Under the pieces are notes generated by a model. It did not search any database. It was not told the DNA's origin and saw only the letters and a list, made by a program, of their open reading frames with translations. Of a DNA stretch of 64,000 nt, positions 1-9,469 are shown in pieces. The DNA lies in assembly GCF_900141825.1 (NCBI RefSeq), contig NZ_FQYQ01000011.1:1-64000 (forward strand), given 5' to 3'. How positions within the stretch are numbered: the stretch's first letter is position 1; each line of letters begins with the position of its first letter. The stretch comes from Pseudobutyrivibrio xylanivorans DSM 14809 (GTDB lineage Bacteria > Bacillota > Clostridia > Lachnospirales > Lachnospiraceae). The translations under genes were made by a program, and so were the position numbers.

Positions 1-203
1 TTAGATTCATCTGTAGTCTGAAGCTGACTTGCGAAATAGTCCTGAACTCGTCGCATGTGATCATAGAAGGTTGGTGGTTTAATATCGTGAAGGGCACACC
101 ATTCACGAACTGTCATGTCTTTGGGTCTGGAATTGAAGTCTTTAACTTCTTCAACCCATTGCTGATAACGCATCTGTCTTTTTAAGGCAGCTGAATTTTT
201 CAT
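1..203 (-). CDS. IS66-family accessory protein TnpA-like, partial (3' end beyond the window)
   Basis: The frame opens with ATG at 203, reads 67 codons and leaves the window with no stop. A strong Shine-Dalgarno AGGAGGA at about 211-217 lies 7 nt before the ATG. The peptide is basic and helical. It contains MTVREWCALHDIKPPTFYDH near residues 30-49, which resembles the helix-turn-helix of the small first ORF of IS66 elements (a W-C-x-x-H/N-x-I pattern followed by an aromatic residue). In this family the product is a DNA-binding accessory protein encoded before TnpB and the TnpC transposase. Only the N-terminal part is visible. Another small transposase-type HTH protein is possible. Confidence 0.6.
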   Translation of the reverse strand, partial: MKNSAALKRQMRYQQWVEEVKDFNSRPKDMTVREWCALHDIKPPTFYDHMRRVQDYFASQLQTTDES

Positions 204-238
204 ATGAGTATCCTCCTGTATGTTCGGGTTTTATGACT

Positions 239-270
239 TGTATGAGAACTATGTCCATAGTTTCCATACA
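239..270 (-). repeat. Near-perfect hairpin in the leader of the IS tnpA gene
   Basis: Two 15-nt arms (239-253 and 256-270) flank a 2-nt loop and pair with only two mismatches. The core is ACTATG-TC-CATAGT. It lies about 35 nt before the tnpA ATG, so it could be a leader hairpin limiting transposase expression or a protein-binding palindrome. The structure is seen directly; the role is inferred. Confidence 0.5.
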
Positions 271-375
271 ATCCATAGTTGTTATATAGAATTATCTCAA
301 ATCCGAACAAATGGAACGAGGTACCCACTATTTACCGTTTACAATTTTTCAAGTCTGTATTTCACCATTAAACAT

Positions 376-416
376 AAGAAGAGCTTAATACTCCTAATGA
401 GTATTAAGCTCTTCTT
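376..416 (-). terminator. Perfect 18-bp hairpin at the end of the surface-glycan cluster
   Basis: Stem arms 376-393 and 399-416 pair without mismatch around a 5-nt loop. The hairpin begins at the stop codon of the last cluster gene. The minus-strand flank after the stem is only moderately T-rich (ATGTTT). It probably ends transcription of the long minus-strand cluster and separates it from the IS element. The symmetrical A/T-rich arms could work in both directions. Confidence 0.75.
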
Positions 417-1885
417 TATCTTTGAATTTCACCTTTTAAAATTGTCACAACATCTATTACCTTTAACGTATTAAGATCATATACTACTATGTTAAGTCCT
501 AAATCTTTAGGTGAGTATTCTTGCCCATCAATCATTATAGAGCTAGAAGAATAAATCTCATTTCCATTACTATTTATAGAATAAACGGTATGCCCACCTC
601 TAAAGCTTCCTATATAATTGATTTCCTTTGTAGAAAAAACTTCTTTCTCAACAGATTGACCAATTATTACTGCAACAAATGACAAATCCGGTGGTATACC
701 ATCAACAGGCGTCAACCCCAACCCTGCCATTTCATCAAGCATTTCTTCACTGATTCCTTTGGCAGCATCTCCATAGGAAGACATAAACACTGCATAGTAT
801 GGTCTATTAATAGCATTTATATATTCTTCTGGATCAGCTATTTTACTTAAACGCAAACTATCAATAATTTCTAAATAGTATTCTTTAGTGTCTTCATATT
901 GTTGATCTTCAACTGGAGCTATGCCATAAGTATCTCGTAACAGTCCACCTATAAAATTACTTGTTTTTATTGCACCTAAGTAATTTTGATGATTCACGAC
1001 TCCATCTTCTGGTAAAACAGCATTTAGTTTTTCAAAATATTCTGTACCACAGAGATTATAATAACTAACATTATTCTGCTTAGCATACTTTACGTGAGTA
1101 TTATTTATAGCATCATTCATTTCATTTCCAGGCAAATCTATGAGCACTAGTTGAATATTGTTATCATTGCATAACTCTACTATCTTATCCAAATATTCTT
1201 GCATTAATGGATGAAACTCCATACTGATTGTTGCATCTGACTGATTATATGTTTTGTAAAAATCTGGACCATCAATTGTTAAAGGAGCATATCCTTTTAG
1301 TGGAGAATATTCGATTATACTTTTGTCAAAATCATATTCCTGTAATTCAGTCCATCTACTATGAAATCGTAAATTTGTCAGATAGTAACTCAATTCTGAT
1401 TGAGTCGAGTCTAACTTACATAACTCATGAATGGCTTCTTTTTTTACATTTGACCAGTGCATAGGATCTAGGCTCTTTCTAATCAACCCCTCTTCCATGT
1501 TTATAGGACAATCACTATGCAAATCACACATAAATTTCAAATCCAACACAACAACCTTCGGCTTTTGAAATCTAAGTGACTCTTTGAGCCAATAATAGCT
1601 TATAAATATGCTTTGCTGTTCACTTCCCAGATTATAGCTTCTTATTCCATAGTTATTATATATTTCTTGTGGAATAAATGCGTTTGCGACAACACTTGAG
1701 CCTAAAAATAAAACATCTATGCTATTCTCATCCATTTTATAAAATTGCTTGTAGGTTGATGTTGAAGGCCATCTACTATTTAGCAAAAGATACTTAGGCT
1801 CAAGTATCTGATTAATCTTTAATAATGATACGACTAATATCATCAAAAATATTAAAGACTTTACGGCATTTTTAATGTGTTTCAT
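416..1885 (-). CDS. SGNH-hydrolase-like membrane-anchored protein, partner of the MBOAT acyltransferase
   Basis: The 489-aa protein has one N-terminal membrane segment (about residues 8-26) and then a mostly extracytoplasmic body. Residues 57-66 (DVLFLGSSVV) form the block I GxS motif of SGNH/AlgJ/DltD-like proteins, with Ser63 or Ser64 as the likely nucleophile. A D-x-x-x-N-H stretch near residue 290 (EDGVVNHQNY) may supply the Asp/His pair. It follows the MBOAT gene by 5 nt. Such pairs typically O-acylate an exported polysaccharide, the MBOAT protein moving the acyl group across the membrane and the SGNH protein transferring it. This is the last gene of the cluster, and it is AT-rich. The acyl group and acceptor cannot be told from sequence. 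Confidence 0.7.
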   Translation of the reverse strand: MKHIKNAVKSLIFLMILVVSLLKINQILEPKYLLLNSRWPSTSTYKQFYKMDENSIDVLFLGSSVVANAFIPQEIYNNYGIRSYNLGSEQQSIFISYYWLKESLRFQKPKVVVLDLKFMCDLHSDCPINMEEGLIRKSLDPMHWSNVKKEAIHELCKLDSTQSELSYYLTNLRFHSRWTELQEYDFDKSIIEYSPLKGYAPLTIDGPDFYKTYNQSDATISMEFHPLMQEYLDKIVELCNDNNIQLVLIDLPGNEMNDAINNTHVKYAKQNNVSYYNLCGTEYFEKLNAVLPEDGVVNHQNYLGAIKTSNFIGGLLRDTYGIAPVEDQQYEDTKEYYLEIIDSLRLSKIADPEEYINAINRPYYAVFMSSYGDAAKGISEEMLDEMAGLGLTPVDGIPPDLSFVAVIIGQSVEKEVFSTKEINYIGSFRGGHTVYSINSNGNEIYSSSSIMIDGQEYSPKDLGLNIVVYDLNTLKVIDVVTILKGEIQR

Positions 1886-1890
1886 GAACT

Positions 1891-3345
1891 CTAAAATCCC
1901 CCATAAATAAAGTCTCTAGCATCATATCCATATCCATACGTTCCAAATATCCATATTATCCATATTGCAATCAAATAAATACTAAATCGAATAAAAATAT
2001 TTTGTTCACAAATCCATTCTCGAATTATAAGTCCTTTTTCTTGAGCTGTACTTACGAATAATAATACTAGTAAAGACATAAATAATACGTCCCACTCTTT
2101 CCATCCTAATCCAAGTCCTAATAACGAATCATTAAATAATATCCATGGATTAATAACCCTTATCATTTTTTTTATCATTTCAATTGCATCAGGTAGGGTT
2201 TCAGCTCTAAATATTACCCAGCCTATCATAACAAGAAAAAATGTTCCTATCTTTTTTATACATCTCTCTATTTGATCATGCTGATGTTCTTTTCGAGTGA
2301 TATTCATCTTCTTCATGACAAGGAATCTTATTTCACCTATTATCTGATAAACTCCATGTAATAAGCCCCAAATAATAAATTTCCAGCCACCGCCATGCCA
2401 TAAACCACTTATAAGGAAGGTAATAATAACATTAAGCCATTTTTTTAGGCGACCATTCTTACTACCCCCCAGAGGAATATATATATAATCCCTTAGCCAA
2501 TAGCTCAATGACATGTGCCATCTTCTCCAAAATTCTTTTATAGATTCAGAAAAATATGGATGATTAAAATTGCTGGATAGATGTATACCAAACATATTTG
2601 CCACTCCAATAGATAAAGTTGTACATGACAAAAAATCAGTATACAATTGGAAGCTATATAGAATTGCTGCTACCCACAAGAAAAATCCAGAATATCCTTG
2701 ATAGTTTTCAAAAATAGGAGTAACCACAATCGCCGCCTTATCTGCAATCATAAATTTAAGGAACAAGCCCCAAATTACCAGTTGAATCCCCTTAACTATG
2801 TTTTCAAAACTATACTCATTCCCATCAAATAATTCCGACTGTATTTGTCCATATCTTGGAATTGGTCCCTGAATAATTTGTGGAAAAAAAGTGATAAATA
2901 GCGCATACTTCAATGGATTTTTTTGAGCTTCAATCTTGCCCTTATAAATATCTACTAGATATGCGATTATTTGAAGAGAATAAAATGATAGTCCTACTGG
3001 AACTATAAATGAGAAGCTACCTATGTTATTTATAGGTTTACCATTAATTAATTGACCTAACTTTTCTACTAGCAGAGGACTTACAGAAATAACTATACCC
3101 GCTATAAGTATGGCTCTTTTCTTTATATCTGTATTTTTAATTTTTTCCAGCATCATTCCTGCCAAATAGCTTGTTGCTACTGATAAAGCAAAAATAAAAA
3201 GCTGTTCTCTTGAAACCAATAATTTTTTATAGAAATAAATACTACCTGCAAATAAACATATCCATCTGATTCGTTTAGGCAATATATAATAAATTATAAG
3301 TAAACCCACTATCATTACATAATAGGTCCAAGATGTATAACTCAT
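1891..3345 (-). CDS. MBOAT-family membrane O-acyltransferase (AlgI/DltB-like)
   Basis: This 484-aa polytopic membrane protein carries the MBOAT hallmarks. FPQIIQGPIPR is at 154-164, FWRRWHMSLSYWLRDYIYIP at 272-291, and SGLWHG at 313-318 contains the near-invariant histidine (His317). Length and order match AlgI/PatA/DltB-type enzymes, which move an acyl group across the membrane for O-acylation of polysaccharides or teichoic acids. No dltA/dltC genes are nearby, so D-alanylation is unlikely. Acetylation or acylation of the glycan made by this cluster fits better. The gene is 5 nt from its SGNH partner. Confidence 0.88.
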   Translation of the reverse strand: MSYTSWTYYVMIVGLLIIYYILPKRIRWICLFAGSIYFYKKLLVSREQLFIFALSVATSYLAGMMLEKIKNTDIKKRAILIAGIVISVSPLLVEKLGQLINGKPINNIGSFSFIVPVGLSFYSLQIIAYLVDIYKGKIEAQKNPLKYALFITFFPQIIQGPIPRYGQIQSELFDGNEYSFENIVKGIQLVIWGLFLKFMIADKAAIVVTPIFENYQGYSGFFLWVAAILYSFQLYTDFLSCTTLSIGVANMFGIHLSSNFNHPYFSESIKEFWRRWHMSLSYWLRDYIYIPLGGSKNGRLKKWLNVIITFLISGLWHGGGWKFIIWGLLHGVYQIIGEIRFLVMKKMNITRKEHQHDQIERCIKKIGTFFLVMIGWVIFRAETLPDAIEMIKKMIRVINPWILFNDSLLGLGLGWKEWDVLFMSLLVLLFVSTAQEKGLIIREWICEQNIFIRFSIYLIAIWIIWIFGTYGYGYDARDFIYGGF

Positions 3346-3390
3346 ATCATACCCCCATATAAATCCTCGTTCGACTGAATAACGGATAAT

Positions 3391-4317
3391 CTATTTATTC
3401 GATAGTTTTTCGAATAATCTATATTCTTTAACAAGTTCATTCCACACTTCATCATTTCTATTGTTCTGCTCCGAAGCATTTGTATGCCATAGCCCCGTGT
3501 TCTTATTAAATATATTATCAAAATATACTAATGGTTCTTCCACACAATTATATGCCTTTATGCCATTATTTAATTCCATCACCTTAAGCCATAAGTCATC
3601 CGTGTACAGTGAGTTCTTCTTGATTTTTTCAATATCAAAAAGCTCTTCATCAAAGAATTCTCTTTTATACAATACCCCATTACAACCTATTGGAACAGTC
3701 AGCTCATCAGGCGCATCAGTTAAAATTTCTTTCCAGGAATTGTAAGGTTCAAAACCATGTAAATCGTTAGTCATTGTAATTCTATGACTTCTATTGCAAA
3801 TTACAGCGTTTGGAAACATTTTTGATGTGCTAACAAGTCTCTCAATATGTCCTTCTGGGTAAAAAATATCATCATCTGCTGTGATAATTAAATCATTAGG
3901 GTATTCCTGCAATGCATAATAATATTTCTTATGTGGTTTTAAATCATCTTCAACAAATACTATTTCAAGACCTCTTTTCTGCAGCTTAACTAATTTCTTA
4001 GGTAATTCATTTAACTCTTCAGGAAACTGTTCTTTAGATAAATACAATAGAACCTTCTTAGGTTTATAGGACTGATTTAAAAGTGATTCGATAGTAACTC
4101 CAACTGTATTAATCCTAGCAGGGTACGTTGTCAAAGATACTATAATGTTATTCTTATCATCAACACCAATACTATGATTGAAACTCTGTATTATCGGAAA
4201 AAAGATATTAACCAACAGTTTATTAACCTTATATACATATGGCCATGCTTTACTATTCTTTTTCTTTAAATTCTGTACATCAGAATATAACTTTTCAATC
4301 ATTCCAACTTTCTCCAT
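3391..4317 (-). CDS. GT-A-fold glycosyltransferase
   Basis: The 308-aa soluble protein has VSLTTYPARI at 60-69 in the position of the nucleotide-binding strand. ADDDIFYP at 147-154 is the DxD-type metal and nucleotide-sugar motif. This resembles the bacterial glycosyltransferase group with an SLTTYPxR start found in capsule loci. It would act at the cytoplasmic face, adding a sugar to the lipid-linked glycan. It lies between a large membrane protein and the MBOAT pair, with the same AT-rich composition. Donor and linkage are unknown. Confidence 0.72.
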   Translation of the reverse strand: MEKVGMIEKLYSDVQNLKKKNSKAWPYVYKVNKLLVNIFFPIIQSFNHSIGVDDKNNIIVSLTTYPARINTVGVTIESLLNQSYKPKKVLLYLSKEQFPEELNELPKKLVKLQKRGLEIVFVEDDLKPHKKYYYALQEYPNDLIITADDDIFYPEGHIERLVSTSKMFPNAVICNRSHRITMTNDLHGFEPYNSWKEILTDAPDELTVPIGCNGVLYKREFFDEELFDIEKIKKNSLYTDDLWLKVMELNNGIKAYNCVEEPLVYFDNIFNKNTGLWHTNASEQNNRNDEVWNELVKEYRLFEKLSNK

Positions 4318-4333
4318 AGTGAAAACAAACGAA

Positions 4334-7219
4334 CTAATTTACTTCTCTGAGTTTCAAAAATTTTATTTCGTTTAGATTTATATTAGATATCACACTATCA
4401 TCACCATAAATAGAAATAGATATCCCATCATGCTTATTTAATAACCAACCAGTTCTTGCACCCAGCGGAATAAGTAATTTTCCTTCATCCATATTGCAGC
4501 TTATCTGTTGATATCTCCCCAAATCATCAACCCAAGAAACCTCAACATCCGTATCTGGATTATAATCACGTTTATATATGTACTTAAATATTCCTCTTGG
4601 TTCTTGAGTTATCTCATCATCACAAAAGAATAATTGGTATTTATAATTGGCTGTTAAATCTCCAAAATCTAAATAAATAAAGTCAGCTTCATCTCCATCA
4701 ATCTCATTTTCAAAACTAACTTCATAGTTACAATCTAGCTTTTTTATTTGATGTCCTAACTCGACTTCAGAAAAAATATTCTTAAGTGATTCCATTGAAG
4801 ATCCCCACGAGCCTGGTGTTTTCTCCAAGTTCAAGTCTCCCCATGAAATATCTGTTGGTTTATTCAGTTCTAACACTTTTTCTTTAGAATACATTCCCTC
4901 GTTAGGAAGAAATAAACGTGCATTATCATCCCAAATATATTCTCCCGAAGTTAAAAGCCAGTGATACAAATAATAATTACTATCAGAATTAACATATCGA
5001 CCTACTATAGAATGTTTTTCTTTGAGAATATCTATAGTTTCCTTAGCCGCTCCATATCCTCTTATAGTATTGGTGATTTCCATAACAGAATCACCTTTTA
5101 TATCACAAAAATAAAATAGTCCAAAATTCTCAACAATTCCCAAGAATGATCTATTTTTATCATATATACTTGTCACATCATTAAAATGATTAATATATTC
5201 ATAACCATCAGGAGCGATAAAACAATCTCCCAAATGTACACTTGTGTCATTTACACGAATATAGTCAGCTGGAACCTGATAATTTGCTGATAATTTTGAG
5301 TCAGAATCAATTTTCCAAAATCCTTCCGCTGAAGCAAAAGACAATAATGCTATTGAAAATGCCAATAACCATATTGAAATTTTATCTCCTTTAGGTATAT
5401 ACCTATACACTATAATGAGAAAAACAATAAATGCAGCTTTAACAATACCACTATTTCTAGAATATAGCTCCAAATGATCAAATCTTACTACTGTATAACT
5501 AAATGCTATTAAAAACATTATTGCTACAGTAATGGATATATAACCTGCTACTGGATTTTTAATATTTTTTCCAAATTTTATATCTCCACACTTAAGAAAT
5601 AGAGCAAATGATATCCAAACAATGGTTATCAGAACCATATAAGAAAGTAATAAATATATCATAACCCTAACTGACATATTCGATATATAAGGAAAAAAAT
5701 CATCTGGAGCCACTTGCCCAAATCTTGCCACACCATCTGCAAAAATTGTTTGTTTTCCCATTGCAAGCATATGTTTTAGCGTGCCTAACAACAATTTTGT
5801 TCCTGCAAGAATTGGAAGAAAGCATATAATCCACCAAGCCCAAAACTTCGTAGTTTTAATATCTACTAATAAATCACCCGATTTGACATAAGTATAAATC
5901 TGCCATATTCCAAGTGGTAAAAAGGCTATACAAACAGCTGCTCCGAAAACAGGATAATATAATCCATGAACATAACTTGATAAAAGCCATGCTTTTAGCC
6001 ACAAATTCTTCTTAGCTATTAAATCTGGCCATGTAAGTAATAAAATAGCCGGAACAATTAAGGCTACTCTATTATAATCTTCTACAACAAATAATATTGA
6101 TATTAACAATACCCACTCTGCTGCAAACTGCTTTCTAAGTAGGAAAACAATTATTAAGATAATCATCAAAAAATAGATATTTGTAGATAAATAATAATAG
6201 GTTTCTAATCCATGGCCAAAAAACCAAAACACAAATCCATGTAAAACAGAATACATACCTGAAACCGGGATATAATCTGCGAATGGTTTTTGTCCTAATT
6301 GGAAAATTTGTGAAAAACCAATTACATTTTCGTATGTATGATGAAAATCAAATACTGCTATCGATCCGCTCCCACTAAATCTATTAAAGGTCATTATTGA
6401 AACACACGTACCGTATGTCAAGATGCTATTAAGTGAATCTAAAGATAACAAATTTTTGCGTATTTTTATTATAGCTTCTATCTCAAACAACAGTATTAAG
6501 ACAATAATAAAAAAAGAAGCCCTTTTGGGAATTGATACAGTAGTAACGCTTCCAGTATTCTCTATATATTTATTTGCTATAAACACTAACAACAATAATG
6601 GAACTAAAGCCTGTGAAAATAGAATACCTTTTAAAAGAAGTTTTTTATCACTACTAATTAAAACTATAACTAGTGTAATCAACATACATAATATTGTAGG
6701 ATATATTATCTTTATATCGTTATTTCCACCGGCACTTACATATAATCTATACAAACCGCATGTTGCATAAATAGAAATAATATAAAAACTCAGTGCATTA
6801 ATCACTAATGATTCATCTTTTAACGTTGCAACAATATAGATTAACAGACCTGCCAAAAGTAAAACGCTTAATTTTTGATGAACCAAATAATTTATCCCTA
6901 TAAGCACAAGTAATGTAGTAAGTGCATATACACTGCTTTTTATTTCATTCTTAGAAACTAAGTTTTCTTTTATTTTAATATAGCAAAGTGTGTATATTAA
7001 CACTCCAATAATTGAGAATATATAAAACATATTTCTCTCTGCACTTTTATTGGAACCTTGTGCGGATGTGAACTCCATAACAACATCCGTAAATACTTGA
7101 TTATCATTTCCAGTCAATGCAGCATAAAAGAAAACAGCTATTAGGCCTGTTAAAAACAGACCTATAAATACAACTAATCTAAAATTTTTATTCTTGTCAC
7201 TAAGTTTTTTTCGCAACAT
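4334..7219 (-). CDS. Large polytopic membrane protein with an extracytoplasmic C-terminal domain (GT-C-like, function unknown)
   Basis: The 961-aa protein has many hydrophobic segments through about residue 640. A long polar domain of about 300 residues follows and looks extracytoplasmic, with many W, Y and D residues. I do not recognise a named family. The layout resembles GT-C glycosyltransferases that take sugars from polyprenyl-phosphate donors outside the membrane. This fits the DPM1/GtrB-type enzyme at 9470-10420, which would make such a donor. Its ATG shares one base with the stop of the preceding gene (TAATG), implying translational coupling. The GT-C role is inference. Confidence 0.5.
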   Translation of the reverse strand: MLRKKLSDKNKNFRLVVFIGLFLTGLIAVFFYAALTGNDNQVFTDVVMEFTSAQGSNKSAERNMFYIFSIIGVLIYTLCYIKIKENLVSKNEIKSSVYALTTLLVLIGINYLVHQKLSVLLLAGLLIYIVATLKDESLVINALSFYIISIYATCGLYRLYVSAGGNNDIKIIYPTILCMLITLVIVLISSDKKLLLKGILFSQALVPLLLLVFIANKYIENTGSVTTVSIPKRASFFIIVLILLFEIEAIIKIRKNLLSLDSLNSILTYGTCVSIMTFNRFSGSGSIAVFDFHHTYENVIGFSQIFQLGQKPFADYIPVSGMYSVLHGFVFWFFGHGLETYYYLSTNIYFLMIILIIVFLLRKQFAAEWVLLISILFVVEDYNRVALIVPAILLLTWPDLIAKKNLWLKAWLLSSYVHGLYYPVFGAAVCIAFLPLGIWQIYTYVKSGDLLVDIKTTKFWAWWIICFLPILAGTKLLLGTLKHMLAMGKQTIFADGVARFGQVAPDDFFPYISNMSVRVMIYLLLSYMVLITIVWISFALFLKCGDIKFGKNIKNPVAGYISITVAIMFLIAFSYTVVRFDHLELYSRNSGIVKAAFIVFLIIVYRYIPKGDKISIWLLAFSIALLSFASAEGFWKIDSDSKLSANYQVPADYIRVNDTSVHLGDCFIAPDGYEYINHFNDVTSIYDKNRSFLGIVENFGLFYFCDIKGDSVMEITNTIRGYGAAKETIDILKEKHSIVGRYVNSDSNYYLYHWLLTSGEYIWDDNARLFLPNEGMYSKEKVLELNKPTDISWGDLNLEKTPGSWGSSMESLKNIFSEVELGHQIKKLDCNYEVSFENEIDGDEADFIYLDFGDLTANYKYQLFFCDDEITQEPRGIFKYIYKRDYNPDTDVEVSWVDDLGRYQQISCNMDEGKLLIPLGARTGWLLNKHDGISISIYGDDSVISNINLNEIKFLKLREVN

Positions 7220-9450
7220 TATTCCCCAAAAATCTTCCCCTTGTTTTTAAAAAGAAAAATAATACAAATAAACAAATATAATATAGAAATTATTTCTGCT
7301 ATTCTCCAATAAAACGGTTCAACAAATGAGACATACAAGTACCCACTAAAATCTTCTGATAATGTAATCGCTATCTCTTTTTGTTCTCCGTCAAAAATAT
7401 CGTATCTATTTCCATTATCATCATATACTATATATCCCTTATAGTTCATAATAGGAAGCGTTACCTTTCCTGAGTCAACCATTTCTATCTCAAAAACATA
7501 ATCAGTTCCTTTATTTTCTACAAGGTAGCCTTTATCCATCCCTTGTCCAGTTACCTCAAAGGCAAGCTCTTTATAATCACTTCCTGCACGATAATACTCT
7601 GTAACATTTTGCATTGACAAGTCGGTAATGTACATAGGATTGTAAATACTAACAACATCATTAGCATAACTACTAATGTCAAATGTAACCTGAATAAAAA
7701 ATGCAACGAATAATAATCCATATACACTTTTCTTAATCATATCTTCCTTGCCGTCATAGTGTGCAACAATGTATCCAAACAACAATGTCATTGTCATACA
7801 GGCAAATGTTAAATATCTGAAAGGAAATTGGATCTGCACTAATAAATTTCCAATTCTATTTCCACTTAACACATCCCACGGGAATATATTTGAAGCTATA
7901 AAAAGAAACGCTACAGAAGAAATTATCAATTTCTTCATAATAGAATCGGCTTTATCGTTAACCCAAAGACCAATTCCCAATAAAAGCGTTGTCATTAATA
8001 ATAACCCTGGAGTCACTGATGGACGCATTGAAATAATATCACTGGTTCCACCACCAAAAAGAGTCTTAAATACAGCAAAATATTGAGTTATAAATGCACC
8101 ATATTTTTGTATATAAAGACCTCCATCAACTGTCTTATTAATGTTTACAGAAACGTTTTTATAGTAGTCAATAAATGGCACGGTAAACCATATCGTTAAC
8201 AAGATAGTGGATACAATAGATACTGCAATAGTGCATATTACTTCTTTCTTAATAGTTTTCTTCCAATAAATAAGTACAAAAACTAAAAGGACTATACAAA
8301 TCATTTCTGTACTTAAAATATGGGATGTAATGATTGAAGTCATTCCAATTGTAATATAGATTGCACCTCTATGATTAAACTTCTTATTGTCTTTTTCATA
8401 GTCTTCTGCAAAATATGTTTCGTATATTCCTAGCACAAGAATTGGAAGAAACATAATAGCAGAGTATTCTCCTAATGCACTTCTAACAAACACACACACA
8501 ATTCTATATGTAGCTAAAGTGTATGCTGCCGAAAATGCTAGAGAAATATAATCCTTTTTCCATAGTCGTTTTCCTAACAAGTAACTAAAAATCGATGTAC
8601 ATAAATTCATAATAAATACATTGATTTTATAAACTGTCAGCAGTCTGAATCCCATTATTCTGAGAAGTGCTGGGAAGTATAACAAAAAGTCTCCATAGTA
8701 AATAGATACCGGATATCCATATCCGCTATTCCAAAGAGATTGCATACGTACTGGAAAATGTCCAGCTAACAATTCTTCCTTTATTCCTTCGATTCTCATT
8801 AAGTGGAATTCAAGATCATGTCCTAATCCATGTCCCCATGAGAATATAGGCATTGATGCAAGTATTGTAATTGATAAAACTGAAGCCACTAACTTCTTGT
8901 TTTTATATAACCATTCTCTCTTTAAATATACTATGTTAAAAAATAACGCAAAAAAGACGAACTCTGCCAACCACCTTTTCTGCATATCTCGATTTCTATA
9001 TATAGTGATATTATTAATTTCCATGGAGCCACTACCTCCATAGAAAATTCCAATCCCAAGATTTTCAACCGTTTCTTTAGCTTCAAAACAAATATTTGTT
9101 ACATGTTCATTTGCTTTAAGATCACAGTCTCTAGATAGTAATCTGTCAGCATTTTTTGCACCAGAATTGATAACGACAGTTCCATCCTTGTCAGCAGAAT
9201 ACTCTATAATAACGTCATAACTGCCTCTTCCAACAGTAATAAATGGACCAACTAAATCGATAGTATTGGCATCATGGTCAAATTCATCCTTCATCTGCCA
9301 ACTTCCATCCTGAAATTTAAAAAAGGAAGATTGCCAATTATCCAATGAAGTATGAATCAATTCATTTGGTTTAGACGCCTTATACGCCAAAAGAACTGTC
9401 ATAAATAATTCAAATATAATAATTAGACAACCAATCCATTTCTTTTTCAT
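7219..9450 (-). CDS. PTPS-related-domain polytopic membrane protein
   Basis: The 743-aa protein has an N-terminal membrane segment, a roughly 130-residue beta-rich polar domain, then about 12 membrane segments and a C-terminal polar stretch. HDLEFHLMRIEGIKEEL at about 211-227, followed by the Y-G-Y-P-V-S-I-Y-Y region, matches the signature of the '6-pyruvoyl-tetrahydropterin synthase-related' membrane family. That family is common in Clostridia and has YfhO/GT-C-like topology; the name is historical and says nothing about pterins. It probably modifies an exported glycan or glycolipid with a polyprenyl-linked sugar. It is coupled by a 1-nt overlap to the following gene. Confidence 0.62.
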   Translation of the reverse strand: MKKKWIGCLIIIFELFMTVLLAYKASKPNELIHTSLDNWQSSFFKFQDGSWQMKDEFDHDANTIDLVGPFITVGRGSYDVIIEYSADKDGTVVINSGAKNADRLLSRDCDLKANEHVTNICFEAKETVENLGIGIFYGGSGSMEINNITIYRNRDMQKRWLAEFVFFALFFNIVYLKREWLYKNKKLVASVLSITILASMPIFSWGHGLGHDLEFHLMRIEGIKEELLAGHFPVRMQSLWNSGYGYPVSIYYGDFLLYFPALLRIMGFRLLTVYKINVFIMNLCTSIFSYLLGKRLWKKDYISLAFSAAYTLATYRIVCVFVRSALGEYSAIMFLPILVLGIYETYFAEDYEKDNKKFNHRGAIYITIGMTSIITSHILSTEMICIVLLVFVLIYWKKTIKKEVICTIAVSIVSTILLTIWFTVPFIDYYKNVSVNINKTVDGGLYIQKYGAFITQYFAVFKTLFGGGTSDIISMRPSVTPGLLLMTTLLLGIGLWVNDKADSIMKKLIISSVAFLFIASNIFPWDVLSGNRIGNLLVQIQFPFRYLTFACMTMTLLFGYIVAHYDGKEDMIKKSVYGLLFVAFFIQVTFDISSYANDVVSIYNPMYITDLSMQNVTEYYRAGSDYKELAFEVTGQGMDKGYLVENKGTDYVFEIEMVDSGKVTLPIMNYKGYIVYDDNGNRYDIFDGEQKEIAITLSEDFSGYLYVSFVEPFYWRIAEIISILYLFICIIFLFKNKGKIFGE

Positions 9451-9469
9451 TTACCATTCTCCATTTATG

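Larger units (their letters stand above)
1..342 (-). mobile_element. End of an IS66-family insertion sequence, cut by the left window edge
   Basis: The segment holds a TnpA-like first ORF reading off the left edge. About 140 nt upstream of that ORF, the stretch at 317-342 read on the minus strand begins GTAAACGG, similar to the GTAA-type start of IS66 terminal inverted repeats. I therefore place the outer end of the element at about 342. The other end, tnpB and tnpC are outside the window, so neither the second inverted repeat nor a target duplication can be checked. The family call rests on the ORF and the end sequence together. Confidence 0.6.
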
